Position numbers and translations under genes: made by a program. A stretch of 28,121 nt of DNA from Bacteroidota bacterium (GTDB taxonomy: Bacteria > Bacteroidota > Bacteroidia > Bacteroidales > Paludibacteraceae), in the NCBI GenBank assembly GCA_023459355.1, contig JAEWUM010000021.1, positions 1-28,121 of the forward strand, written 5' to 3'. Below, piece after piece: positions 1 to 9,182 of this stretch. The number at the start of each line of letters is the position of its first letter. The first letter of the stretch is position 1. The notes under the pieces are model-generated. The model saw only the letters and a program-made list of their open reading frames with translations, did no database searches and was not told the origin of the DNA.

Positions 1-57
1 GAAATGCAATTAAGCATCTTCCCAACATAAGGGGGCTTGGTTTTATAAAACAAAAAT

Positions 58-94
58 CCCATATCTGATCTCTAGACAGATACGGGACAATTTT
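58..94 (+). terminator. Hairpin upstream of the first gene, possible terminator
   Basis: Arms at 58-67 and 77-86 (CCCATATCTG against CAGATACGGG, one mismatch) enclose a 9-base loop and are followed by ACAATTTT. It could end transcription of a gene lying left of the window, or be a leader hairpin of the gene starting at 133. The T run is short and interrupted, so terminator function is uncertain. No clear TAnnTTTG promoter was found between it and the first gene. Confidence 0.35.
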
Positions 95-132
95 CAATAA
101 TATATATTTTTATCGGACAACAATAAAAAAAA

Positions 133-1488
133 ATGAAAAAACAAACTATTTCTTTATTCTTGATTGTGATTGTATTGAATCTTTCTTTACAAGCATTTGG
201 AGGCGCTTTTACGCAGGGTAACCTGGTTGTATATCGCGTAGGTGATGGAACATCAACATACGATTTAAGTAAAACAGGTGCTGCTCCGATATTTTTAGAT
301 GAATATAGTATTGAAACAGATGGTTCGCTTGATTTAGTGCAATCTATTGCCCTGCCTACGGTAGTAGATGGTGCAAACAAGCGCTGTGTAGCTGTTCCTT
401 CAAGTTATAATATGGGATACATGAAACGTTCCTATAATAATCGTTATATTGTTGTTGGCGGTTATGATCAGGTGTTGGGAACAACTCCCTGGGGAGTGGT
501 GGCGTCTTCTGTCAATCGTGTTGTGGCATTTGTGGATTATAATGGAGCAATTAACACCACTACTGCGCTGACTGACGCGTATAGTAAAAAAGATATCCGC
601 TCTGTGTATTCTGATGACGGTGTAAATGTGTGGATGGCAGGTGATAACGATGCAACGGCCAATAATGGACACCTTCGTTATACAACGAAAGGAAGTACAA
701 CGTCTATCAAGATTAATACATTAACATCAAGGGTTTTGAATGGATACAATAACCAATTATATGTATCCGGAATGGAAAGGGTTTATAGCGTTGGGACTGG
801 ATTCCCGATAGAAGCTGCGGCTAATGTGGATATTACTGATGCACCAAACAGCGGTACATCAGCCAATACTAATGGTTATGATTTTTCTTTTGTCGATTTA
901 GATTCAGAAAATCCGGGAACCAAACAAGTGCTTTATTTTACCAGTGCGACCACCGGTACTATTCAGAAATACTCATTAATATCAGGAGTTTGGACTTATA
1001 ATGGTGATTACGCTTTGAGTATCACCACTTCACCAAGGGCAATGGAGGTGAAGGTGGTAGCTGACGGGGTTGAATTATATGTTATCTGCGAAGGTTCCAA
1101 CACTGCAACTGGCAGCGGGAAATTATACCGGTTTAAAGACATTGGTGGCTATAATAATGCTTTTGAACAGCAAGGCAACGCTGTTAAATTGCTTGATTTT
1201 ACAACGTCCGGCAAGGTAATCAGAGGCATTACCTGGGCTCCGTTTAACGATCCATTGTCTTCACTCAATCAGTTTTCTAAACCTGATGATTTTTCGGTAT
1301 ATTTGGAAAATTATAAAATCATAGTTGAGTCTCTTATAGAAAAGCCGGTTGAAGTTTATAGTGTTGTGGGTGCTAAGCTTTTTTCGGGACAAGTAAGGCC
1401 CGGAACTCCAACGGAATTGAGTCAGTTGCAAAAAGGGCAGGTTTACATGGTTAAGGTAGGTGATCAGGTTAGAAAGGTAATTTTTTGA
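133..1488 (+). CDS. Secreted propeller-like protein with type IX secretion sorting domain
   Basis: The 451-residue product has a lysine-rich start and hydrophobic signal peptide (about residues 1-22). A long repetitive beta-rich domain follows at about 30-372, starting at NLVVYRVGDG and ending near ITWAPF. The C-terminal segment (about 385-451) ends in KVIF and has the VEVYSVVGAKLF and GQVYMVKV pattern of a type A type IX sorting domain, so it is probably exported across the outer membrane and surface-attached or released. The beta-rich domain recurs in the next gene downstream, with shared stretches such as FLDEY, SIALP/TIALP, NRVVA and TTKGS. I do not recognise a catalytic motif; a binding or scaffold role is possible. 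It is first in the visible operon, 99 bases ahead of the preferred start of the fused phosphoesterase. Function is unknown; secretion route is fairly secure. Confidence 0.85.
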   Translation: MKKQTISLFLIVIVLNLSLQAFGGAFTQGNLVVYRVGDGTSTYDLSKTGAAPIFLDEYSIETDGSLDLVQSIALPTVVDGANKRCVAVPSSYNMGYMKRSYNNRYIVVGGYDQVLGTTPWGVVASSVNRVVAFVDYNGAINTTTALTDAYSKKDIRSVYSDDGVNVWMAGDNDATANNGHLRYTTKGSTTSIKINTLTSRVLNGYNNQLYVSGMERVYSVGTGFPIEAAANVDITDAPNSGTSANTNGYDFSFVDLDSENPGTKQVLYFTSATTGTIQKYSLISGVWTYNGDYALSITTSPRAMEVKVVADGVELYVICEGSNTATGSGKLYRFKDIGGYNNAFEQQGNAVKLLDFTTSGKVIRGITWAPFNDPLSSLNQFSKPDDFSVYLENYKIIVESLIEKPVEVYSVVGAKLFSGQVRPGTPTELSQLQKGQVYMVKVGDQVRKVIF

Positions 1489-1587
1489 CCGTAGTTCAGG
1501 TTTAAAAAATTAATATTAAATTTGGTGCAGATGAGGAGCCTTGTATTTATGGTTCCTCATCTGAAAACTTTATCAATCACCCCGAAT

Positions 1588-4017
1588 ATGCTTTTATCAA
1601 AGAAAACAGGAAACCGGATAATCAGGTATGTGTTTGTGTTAATGGTCTTATCTCATTATCTGTCGATTCAAGCCGCGGTTACTTTTGTAACAAAACCTTA
1701 TTTGCAAAATCCTGCTCCCGATGCGATGACTGTCATGTGGGTCACCGATAATAAATGTCTCAGCTGGGTAGAGTTCGGAGAAAGTTTGCAATTAGAACAG
1801 AAAAGTACCCAGTCGTTTGCCGGACTGATATCTGCGGATAGAATCAATAAAGTCAGACTCAAAAATCTAAAGCCGGGAACACGGTATTACTACAAAGTGG
1901 TGTCGAAGGAAATAGTTACATTGGAGCCTTATAAAGTTACATTCGGGAATACGATTTCCAGCAGTGTGTCTTATTTCATTACTCCGGGTGAAAACCCTAA
2001 GCAAACATCCATGTTGATTATGAACGACCTGCATGAGCGTCCTGAATCAATCGGCAAGCTGTTAAGTTTGAGTAAACAGGATGAATATGAATTTGTTTTC
2101 TTTAATGGCGATGTGTTTAATTATGTTACCAATGAGAGCCAGTTGGTGGAGAAATTCATTACTCCATGCTCCGGTGCATTCGCATCTGTAAAGCCATTCT
2201 TGCAGGTGCGTGGAAATCACGAAACCAGGGGTGCGTTTGCCCGGAATTATTTTGATTATTTTCAGTCTCCGGAAGAAAGAACATATTATACCTTCACCAG
2301 GGGACCGGTTTTTTTTATAGTTCTGGACTCTGGTGAAGATAAAGCTGATAATGAAGCTGTATATGGCGGGTTGGTCGATTTTGATGCGTACCGCCAGGAA
2401 CAAGCTCAATGGCTGGAACAGGTACTACAATCCGAGGAGTGTAAGACTGCTCTGTATCAGGTTGTCCTGATGCATATTCCTCCCCTGTATTCGAATGGGT
2501 GGCATGGAACAAACCACTGTAAAGAATTGTTTGTTCCTCTTTTTAACCGTTATGGCATTGATATGGTAATCTCGGGTCATACACATAAATACGGTGTTTA
2601 TAGTCCTGTAGCAGGATTACACGATTTTGCTGTGTGCATAGGTGGAGGTCCGGAAGATGGAAAGCGTACATTGATTAAACTAAAGGCCGACGAGACCATG
2701 CTCTTTGTTCAGATGTTGAATGATGCCGGTGTTGAAGTCGGAAGATACAAAATAAACGGAAAAGTAATGGTTCCAGAAGAGAACCTGATGTTATACAGGC
2801 TTGGTGATGGTAGCCGTGAGCTAAATACAACAGATGGTTATCCGGTGTTTTTAGATGAATACGAACTGTCGGATACAACTTTCAGGAATGTGAGAACAAT
2901 TGCGTTGCCAGTTACCATAAATGGCTCCAATAAACGCTTTACCGGTGTGGGGTCCGCACTTAACATGGGGTATATAACCCGTTCTGCAGATAAACGTTTT
3001 GTGGTGTTGGGTGGATATGATTGTAATGTTGGTGAGAAACCCTGGGGAAAGCCTGCATCGGAAGCTAACCGCGTTGTTGCCCTGGTTGATGCGGAAGGCT
3101 ATATCGATACGAGTACAGCTTTGAATCATGTTTTCAATACCAAAGATATTCGTTCAGCCGTGTCAAGTGATGGTACTGATATCTGGGTGTCGGGTAATGG
3201 CGGACTTAGCGATAATGGCGGAGTTTTCTACACCACAAAGGGAAGTTCTTCCGGAATACTCCTCAATAATGAGGGTGGAAATACTACAACCCGTAATCTG
3301 AGAATCTTTAATAATCAACTTTATGTAAGCAGAGATATCGAAATTTTACAAGTAGGAAATAACTTGCCCAAGACATTCGGACAGGTATTTACAGATATTA
3401 CAGGAAATCCGCGAAATGTGAATGGTGCTGATTTCTTTATGGCAGATTTGAACGAAATGAATCCAGGACAGAATATGATTCTGTATTTTATTGATGCAAC
3501 AAATGGTATTGTTAAATACTCCAGGGTCAATGGAAACTGGATACTGAATGGTATTTATAAGGGAATGGCTTCGCCTCGGGCGGTTGAAGGTTTTGTTTCC
3601 GGGGGAAATGTGCATTTGTTTGTTGTATGCGGAAATAACACCCCGAATGGAGACGGAGTGCTATATAGCCTTGTAGATGTGTCAGGCTTTAATCAACCAA
3701 TATCAGGTAAGCAGGTATTGCTGGCTGATTATACCGGGAGCAAAAAAACAATCAGAAGTGTTTCCTGGGCGCCCCGCTCCGGTAGTATTCAAAGTAAGGT
3801 TGACATTGTTGCCGGAAAGCCATTTAAAGCTTATGCACGGGATAATATGTTGTGTGTCGAGTCGGAACTTCAGGATGTGATAAACATATACGATATTGCC
3901 GGCCGTAAACTGAGAAGCTGTCCGATAGTCTCCGGTTTTAATAAGATAGGCGGATTCGAACCGGGTCAACTCGTTATCCTGAAAATCAGGGAACATGTTC
4001 AGAAAGTGATTTTCTGA
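1588..4017 (+). CDS. Metallophosphoesterase fused to propeller-like domain, type IX secreted
   Basis: I place the start at the ATG at 1588 (809 residues) because it gives a normal signal peptide (positively charged start, then IIRYVFVLMVLSHYLSIQA); the upstream ATG at 1522 would add 22 poorly fitting residues. Residues about 30-135 resemble the fibronectin-like N-terminal domain of purple acid phosphatases (YLQNPAPDAMTVMWVTD, then LKPGTRYYYKV). The calcineurin-like catalytic core follows with D147-x-H149, NGD, GNHE (N210, H211), a MHIPP histidine and GHTH (H331, H333), so a two-metal phosphoesterase active site looks intact. Residues about 397-730 repeat the propeller-like domain of the gene upstream, and the end (about 745-809, finishing KVIF) is a type IX sorting domain. 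It probably acts on the cell surface on a phosphorylated substrate; monoesterase or diesterase activity cannot be told from sequence. The catalytic half is paralogous to the gene at 7830. Confidence 0.88.
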   Translation: MLLSKKTGNRIIRYVFVLMVLSHYLSIQAAVTFVTKPYLQNPAPDAMTVMWVTDNKCLSWVEFGESLQLEQKSTQSFAGLISADRINKVRLKNLKPGTRYYYKVVSKEIVTLEPYKVTFGNTISSSVSYFITPGENPKQTSMLIMNDLHERPESIGKLLSLSKQDEYEFVFFNGDVFNYVTNESQLVEKFITPCSGAFASVKPFLQVRGNHETRGAFARNYFDYFQSPEERTYYTFTRGPVFFIVLDSGEDKADNEAVYGGLVDFDAYRQEQAQWLEQVLQSEECKTALYQVVLMHIPPLYSNGWHGTNHCKELFVPLFNRYGIDMVISGHTHKYGVYSPVAGLHDFAVCIGGGPEDGKRTLIKLKADETMLFVQMLNDAGVEVGRYKINGKVMVPEENLMLYRLGDGSRELNTTDGYPVFLDEYELSDTTFRNVRTIALPVTINGSNKRFTGVGSALNMGYITRSADKRFVVLGGYDCNVGEKPWGKPASEANRVVALVDAEGYIDTSTALNHVFNTKDIRSAVSSDGTDIWVSGNGGLSDNGGVFYTTKGSSSGILLNNEGGNTTTRNLRIFNNQLYVSRDIEILQVGNNLPKTFGQVFTDITGNPRNVNGADFFMADLNEMNPGQNMILYFIDATNGIVKYSRVNGNWILNGIYKGMASPRAVEGFVSGGNVHLFVVCGNNTPNGDGVLYSLVDVSGFNQPISGKQVLLADYTGSKKTIRSVSWAPRSGSIQSKVDIVAGKPFKAYARDNMLCVESELQDVINIYDIAGRKLRSCPIVSGFNKIGGFEPGQLVILKIREHVQKVIF

Positions 4018-4107
4018 AATTTAGGAATGAATTTTAATTGTCAATGAAAAGATTGATAATCAGTTGTGTAATGGATTAATTGAAAATATATCAACTCAAG
4101 TGTTAGT

Positions 4108-5562
4108 ATGAAAAAGAATGTTCTAAGCTTTGTGAAAATCAATGCGCTATTGATTGCCGCCTTGATTTGCTTACCCGGTAATTATATTTCAGCAGGCGAG
4201 ATAATTACTTTTAAAGAACCTGTTCGACCGGTTGGTCAGACAGATGTGCTCCTGCTCAGGTGTGATCCGATACCGGTGGTTCGGGTTGGATTTATTGGCA
4301 TAGGCATGCGGGGTATCAACGCGGTAAAAAGATTTACTCATCTTGAAGGAGTCGAAATAAAAGCTATTTGTGACATGGAACAGTATAACTTAGACAGAGC
4401 TCAGGTATTATTGTCAAAGGCAAACCTGCCCAAGGCGGATGAGTATATTGGAAAAGAAAACAGTTGGAAAGAACTTTGTGAACGCGATGATATTGATCTC
4501 GTTTATATTTGTACCGATTGGAAAACACATACCCCGGTTTCAGTTTATGCAATGGAACATGGGAAGCATGTTGCCGTTGAAGTCCCTGCTGCAGTTACAA
4601 TTGATGAATGCTGGCAGTTGGTGAATACAGCCGAAAAAACACGCAGGCATTGTATGATGCTTGAAAACTGTTGTTATGATTTCTTTGAAATGGCAACATT
4701 AAATATGGCTCAACAGGGAATCTTTGGTGAAATTGTGCATGTGGAAGGAGCCTATATTCATGATTTAAGGAGTCTTAATTTCAATGAAAGATTGTCGAAG
4801 GATTTCTCATACAATCCGGGACTAGCCCCGGGGCAAGGTGATAAACAAAAACTGCCGGGTTTGTCGGGATACTATGACTCCTGGAGATTAAAGTACAATC
4901 AGGATCACAACGGGAATGCTTACCCTACTCACGGGTTAGGCCCGGTTTGTCAGGTGCTGAATATCCACCGTGGGGATAAAATGGATTATCTGGTTTCTGT
5001 GTCTTCTGATCAGTTTGGACTGACTGCCTATGCTAAAGGAAGATTTGGGCAGAACTCGACCGAAGCAAACCAGGAGTATAAAATGGGTGATATGAATACG
5101 ACTGTTATCAAAACGCGAAAAGGGAAAACCATCATGATACAGCATGATGTAACAAGTCCCCGTCCTTACAGTCGCATTCATTTATTGAGTGGTACAAAAG
5201 GTTTTGCCGTGAAATATCCGGTTAATCAGTTTGCATTTGAACCCAATGCTCATCATTCATTATCGAAAGAAGCTTGTGACTCTTTAGTCAAGGCTTATGA
5301 GTTTCCTTTCGTAACCAACATAAAGGAGCAGGCAAAAAAAGTGGGAGGTCACGGAGGGATGGATTTTATTATGGATTATCGCTTGGTTTATTGTTTGCGT
5401 AACGGGCTTCCCCTTGATCAGGATGTATATGATGCTGCAGAATGGTCGTGCATAGTAGAGTTGACAGAGATATCGGTTAATAATCATTCAGCCCCGGTGC
5501 AAATACCTGATTTTACCAGAGGTGCGTGGGATAAAGTTAAGGGTTTAAAATTAGCAGAATAA
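4108..5562 (+). CDS. GH109-type glycosidase (Gfo/Idh/MocA fold, alpha-N-acetylgalactosaminidase family)
   Basis: The 484-residue product has an N-terminal signal peptide (about 1-30) and then a Rossmann NAD-binding domain starting VRVGFIGIGMRG. This is the Gfo/Idh/MocA fold, which in family GH109 uses tightly bound NAD for an elimination/redox mechanism that removes terminal alpha-GalNAc. The segment with Y272 and H275 (YPTHGLGPV) matches the conserved Tyr-x-x-His active-site pair known in the Elizabethkingia GH109 enzyme. CDMEQYNLDRA and VAVEVPAAVT fit the usual oxidoreductase landmarks. Export through the signal peptide suggests a periplasmic enzyme. It lies 90 bases after the fused phosphoesterase and 66 before the alpha-galactosidase, all on one strand. 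A different glycoside specificity, or a plain dehydrogenase, is possible, but the neighbours and YxxH motif favour GH109. Confidence 0.85.
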   Translation: MKKNVLSFVKINALLIAALICLPGNYISAGEIITFKEPVRPVGQTDVLLLRCDPIPVVRVGFIGIGMRGINAVKRFTHLEGVEIKAICDMEQYNLDRAQVLLSKANLPKADEYIGKENSWKELCERDDIDLVYICTDWKTHTPVSVYAMEHGKHVAVEVPAAVTIDECWQLVNTAEKTRRHCMMLENCCYDFFEMATLNMAQQGIFGEIVHVEGAYIHDLRSLNFNERLSKDFSYNPGLAPGQGDKQKLPGLSGYYDSWRLKYNQDHNGNAYPTHGLGPVCQVLNIHRGDKMDYLVSVSSDQFGLTAYAKGRFGQNSTEANQEYKMGDMNTTVIKTRKGKTIMIQHDVTSPRPYSRIHLLSGTKGFAVKYPVNQFAFEPNAHHSLSKEACDSLVKAYEFPFVTNIKEQAKKVGGHGGMDFIMDYRLVYCLRNGLPLDQDVYDAAEWSCIVELTEISVNNHSAPVQIPDFTRGAWDKVKGLKLAE

Positions 5563-5628
5563 TTTTTATATCGAATTCAGATAAAAATAATTCAAACTAC
5601 TCAAAAATGTAAAATTGTTTTATAAAAA

Positions 5629-7833
5629 ATGACACACATGAAAATCATACCGTATTTATTTTTATTCTTTCTTTCTTTTCAGTATGGATTGTCTGCAACC
5701 GAATTGATTCGAATTGACACTGATAATACCTCAATGATCATGTCAATATCAAAGGATAATCAACTTCTACATCAATATTTTGGAAAATACATTAAAGATG
5801 TAAATCCTTTTCTGCTCAAACAAAGTTATCGCAGGTCGGACTATGGTGCCGATCCTCAGGTATATGGAGCGGCTGGAGGGAGAGATTTCAGAGAGCCTGC
5901 ACTGCGGGTTACCCATGCCGATGGGGACTTAAATACCGAATTAGCCTATAAAAGTCATTCTCAGCAGTATCTGACAGATGGGAATATTCAGGAAACAAAG
6001 ATATTTTTGTCAGATAAAAAGTTGCCATTGTCTGTAACTTTGATATTCAGGGCTTTTAGGAAGGAGAACGTCATCACTCAGCGTGTTGAGATAAAAAATG
6101 AAGAAAATAAAGAAATTGTTTTACATCAGTTTTACTCGATGTCACTTCCTGTTAAGGCTGATAAGTATTATCTGAATACATTTACCGGCGCATGGGCAAG
6201 AGAGATGATGCTCGAGGAAACTTTGCTGACACATGGCATGAAGTCGGTAGAAAGTAAGAAAGGGATACGTACTACCCATACGGAGAACCCTTCTTTTCTG
6301 TTGTCCCTGGATGCTCCTATGACTGAAAATGACGGAGAAGTAATTGCAGGGGCGCTTTCGTGGAGCGGTAATTATAAATTAAATTTTGGATTGGATGAGT
6401 TTAATCTTCTCACTATTTTATCGGGAATCAATCCTTATGCCTCGGCATACTATTTAAAACCGGGAGAAACTTTTTATACTCCTGAGATGACCATAACGTA
6501 TAGTTGTACAGGTGCAGGTGGTGCCAGCAGAAATCTGCATGACTGGGCCCGGAACTATGTGGTTTATGATGCGCAAACAATCAGACCTACCCTGTTAAAT
6601 AGCTGGGAAGGGGCATATTTTTCTTTCAATGAGAAGATTCTTACAGAAATGATTGATGATGCTGCTGAGATGGGGCTTGAAATGTTCGTGTTGGATGATG
6701 GATGGTTTGGAAATGAGTATCCAAGAGATGCCGCCAACGCGGGATTAGGTGACTGGCAGGTAAATAAAACCAAACTTCCACGGGGAATAGCTTATGTTGC
6801 CGACTATGCAGTTAAGAAAGGGTTGCAATTTGGTATATGGATTGAACCCGAAATGGTGAATCCCCAAAGTGTACTTGCACAAAAACACCCCGATTGGATT
6901 GTAAAACGGGACGGAAGAGAAGTTACAACCATGAGACAACAATGGTTGCTGGATGTTTCAAATCCCGAAGTGCAGGATTTTATTTTTAATGTTTTTGATC
7001 AAACAATGAAACTTTCGAAAAACATCAGTTATATCAAATGGGATGCGAACCGGCATGTGGAATCGGTTGGATCTTCCTATCTGCCATCAGACAAACAAAC
7101 TCACTTTTGGATAGCATATACCCAGGGACTTTATAAGGTGTATGAAAGAATACGTGAGAAATATCCCCGGGTAATCATTCAGGCTTGTGCCTCAGGAGGA
7201 GGTAGGGTTGATTATGGAGCATTGAAATTTCATCAGGAGGTTTGGACCAGTGACAATACGGATGCCATTAGCCGTATGTTTATTCAGTATGGCACAAACC
7301 TCATCTATCCGGCATTGGTAACAGGTTCACATGTGTCTGCAAGTCCGAACCATCAAACGAATAATCAAACACCCCTTAAGTTCAGGTTCGATCTTGCCAT
7401 GAGTGGAAGACTGGGTATGGAATTGCAGCCTAAGGACCTCTCGGAACAAGAGAAAGTATTTGCAAAAAAAGCGATTGCAAATTATAAACAAATCAGAGAG
7501 CTTGTAATGTACGGGGATTTGTACCGGGTGGCTTCTCCTTATGACGGGAGCGGATATTATGCATTATCCTATATTTCAAAAGATAAGAGCAAAGCGGTTT
7601 TTTATGGTTATAGCTTTGATTACAAGGGTCGTACGCTGACTCCCAGGTTTAGGATCAATGGCCTGGATCCCGACAAAAACTACCTGTTGAAAGAATTAAA
7701 TACGGATAAGTCCGGATTTTGGGGAGATAGCAGGGTTTTTAGTGGAGAGTATCTTATGAATGAAGGAATCAACCCTAAATTAATGAAGGTATATGATAGC
7801 ATAATCCTTTATATAACAGAGACAACCAAATGA
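5629..7833 (+). CDS. Alpha-galactosidase, glycoside hydrolase family 36
   Basis: The 734-residue product has a signal peptide (MKIIPYLFLFFLSFQYGLSA; ATG at 5629 or the one at 5638 are both plausible starts) and the full GH36 layout: N-terminal beta-sandwich, central TIM barrel, C-terminal beta domain. Barrel motifs are VLDDGWFG, GIWIEPEMVNP, KWDANR with the probable nucleophile D472, and WTSDNTDAISR with the probable acid/base D542. The 70-residue spacing between these two aspartates equals that of the Geobacillus enzyme AgaA. The reaction is retaining hydrolysis of terminal alpha-galactosyl residues. With the signal peptide it is probably periplasmic and acts on oligosaccharides already imported, alongside the GH109 protein. 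Its stop codon overlaps the start of the next gene (ATGA), showing tight translational coupling. Confidence 0.95.
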   Translation: MTHMKIIPYLFLFFLSFQYGLSATELIRIDTDNTSMIMSISKDNQLLHQYFGKYIKDVNPFLLKQSYRRSDYGADPQVYGAAGGRDFREPALRVTHADGDLNTELAYKSHSQQYLTDGNIQETKIFLSDKKLPLSVTLIFRAFRKENVITQRVEIKNEENKEIVLHQFYSMSLPVKADKYYLNTFTGAWAREMMLEETLLTHGMKSVESKKGIRTTHTENPSFLLSLDAPMTENDGEVIAGALSWSGNYKLNFGLDEFNLLTILSGINPYASAYYLKPGETFYTPEMTITYSCTGAGGASRNLHDWARNYVVYDAQTIRPTLLNSWEGAYFSFNEKILTEMIDDAAEMGLEMFVLDDGWFGNEYPRDAANAGLGDWQVNKTKLPRGIAYVADYAVKKGLQFGIWIEPEMVNPQSVLAQKHPDWIVKRDGREVTTMRQQWLLDVSNPEVQDFIFNVFDQTMKLSKNISYIKWDANRHVESVGSSYLPSDKQTHFWIAYTQGLYKVYERIREKYPRVIIQACASGGGRVDYGALKFHQEVWTSDNTDAISRMFIQYGTNLIYPALVTGSHVSASPNHQTNNQTPLKFRFDLAMSGRLGMELQPKDLSEQEKVFAKKAIANYKQIRELVMYGDLYRVASPYDGSGYYALSYISKDKSKAVFYGYSFDYKGRTLTPRFRINGLDPDKNYLLKELNTDKSGFWGDSRVFSGEYLMNEGINPKLMKVYDSIILYITETTK

Positions 7834-9005
7834 GAATAATAAAGTCAATATTGATAATCGTTATTGCGGTTATCCTGACTACTTCAGGGGAACAGGTTCA
7901 AAATAATAACGAAAGGGGGAAAAATACCTTCCTTACTTCTCCCTATTTGCAAAATCCATCCCCTGATGCTATGACGGTCATGTGGATAACAAGTGAAAAC
8001 TGTCATAGCTGGATAGAATATGGTGACAACGGTATTCTTACACAAAGGGCAGAATCTGAGCAGGATGGGTTGGTTGTTGCTAATACCAGACTGAATAAAA
8101 TCAGGTTGGCAGACTTAAAACCAAATACCCGGTATGCATACAAAGTTTTATCCAGGGAAATATTAGACTTTGCTCCATATAAAGTTACCTATGGAGATAC
8201 CATTCAAAGTAAAATCTACTCTTTTATTACTCCTGACACCTGTCAGGAGCATCTTTCTGTTCTTGTCCTGAATGACATACACAATCAACCGGCCGTTATT
8301 GATAAAATGTTAACCTTGAATAACGGGAAAGAGTTTGATTTTGTTGTTTTGAACGGAGATATAATGAACTATGTGACAGGAGAAACTCAAATTATTTCAA
8401 ATGTAATTGAGCCTCTGACGAAGAATTTTGCTTCAGAGAAACCCTTTGTGTATGTCCGGGGAAATCATGAGACCAGAGGGGTGTTTGCCCGGAATCTATT
8501 TCATTACATGGATAACCCCGGCAGTTATTTTTCTAAGTTATGGGGGCCTGCTTTTTTTATTTTTATGGATGCAGGTGAAGATAAAGCTGATGATCATAAA
8601 GAGTACTCCGGTTTAGTTGCATTTGACCGCTATCGGGAAAAGCAAGCTGTATGGCTTGAAAGACAGTTGAATTCTGTGGCTGCCCGGAATGCTGAGTTCA
8701 GAATTGTATTCATGCATATTCCTCATCATTATTCGGGAGATGGACATGGAACGACTCATGTTCGTGAACTTTTTGGCCCTTTGCTTAACAAATACAATGT
8801 CGATCTTTTAGTCTCGGGACATACGCATAAGTACGGAGTATATAAGCCGGACAAAGGGGTTCATGACTTTCCTGTTATAATTGGGGGAGGGTCTAAAAAT
8901 GGCACACGTACCTTAATAAAAATGGGTATCAATACAGAAATGTTGAATGTTTCTGTTTTAAATGAATCAGGAGATGAAGTGGGAAACTATAAACTAATAA
9001 GATAA
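7830..9005 (+). CDS. Exported metallophosphoesterase with purple acid phosphatase-like N-terminal domain
   Basis: The 391-residue protein parallels the catalytic half of the gene at 1588 along its whole length: YLQNPSPDAMTVMW at the N-terminal fibronectin-like domain, then NDIH (D149, H151), NGD, RGNHETRG, MHIPHHY and GHTHKYGVY (H331, H333). All metal-ligand motifs of the calcineurin-like superfamily are present. It has a hydrophobic N-terminal export segment (RIIKSILIIVIAVILTTSG) but no lipobox cysteine and no type IX tail, so it is probably periplasmic rather than surface-secreted. It starts four bases inside the end of the alpha-galactosidase gene, so it belongs to the same transcript. Having one surface and one periplasmic copy of the same catalytic domain suggests stepwise removal of phosphate during glycan uptake; the substrate is not known. 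Confidence 0.87.
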   Translation: MRIIKSILIIVIAVILTTSGEQVQNNNERGKNTFLTSPYLQNPSPDAMTVMWITSENCHSWIEYGDNGILTQRAESEQDGLVVANTRLNKIRLADLKPNTRYAYKVLSREILDFAPYKVTYGDTIQSKIYSFITPDTCQEHLSVLVLNDIHNQPAVIDKMLTLNNGKEFDFVVLNGDIMNYVTGETQIISNVIEPLTKNFASEKPFVYVRGNHETRGVFARNLFHYMDNPGSYFSKLWGPAFFIFMDAGEDKADDHKEYSGLVAFDRYREKQAVWLERQLNSVAARNAEFRIVFMHIPHHYSGDGHGTTHVRELFGPLLNKYNVDLLVSGHTHKYGVYKPDKGVHDFPVIIGGGSKNGTRTLIKMGINTEMLNVSVLNESGDEVGNYKLIR

Positions 9006-9031
9006 GAGTCCGATAATGGGATTTTTTATTG

Positions 9032-9051
9032 CCTAAAACCTGTTTTTTAGC
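9032..9051 (+). terminator. Weak AT-rich hairpin after the glycan operon
   Basis: CTAAAA (9033-9038) pairs with TTTTAG (9045-9050) around a short loop, in a region between the end of the phosphoesterase gene and the next promoter. The position fits a terminator for the operon, but the stem is short and low in GC and most of the T run lies inside it. Confidence 0.25.
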
Positions 9052-9069
9052 ATAATTTAAGAAAGTTCT

Positions 9070-9100
9070 TTTGTGGTTTGAAAACTAATCTATATATTTG
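9070..9100 (+). promoter_or_regulatory. Bacteroidetes-type promoter of the ECF sigma factor gene
   Basis: TTTG at 9070-9073, a 19-base spacer, and TATATTTG at 9093-9100 match the primary-sigma promoter consensus of Bacteroidetes (TTTG, about 19-21, TAnnTTTG). Transcription would start near 9105-9107, leaving a leader of about 75 bases before the ATG at 9183. Confidence 0.7.
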
Positions 9101-9182
9101 CAGCCCTAACAGTATTTTTAAACACTCAAAATTCAATTGCCTATAGCATAAAATTACGCTTATATCCCAAAATTAAGCAGTA

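Noticed and set aside
1522..1587. Upstream start for the fused phosphoesterase
   Set aside because: It would place 22 residues without signal features before an otherwise normal signal peptide; the ATG at 1588 is preferred.
7830..7910. Lipoprotein signal on the second phosphoesterase
   Set aside because: The hydrophobic segment ends in TTSGEQ with no cysteine, so a lipobox is absent.
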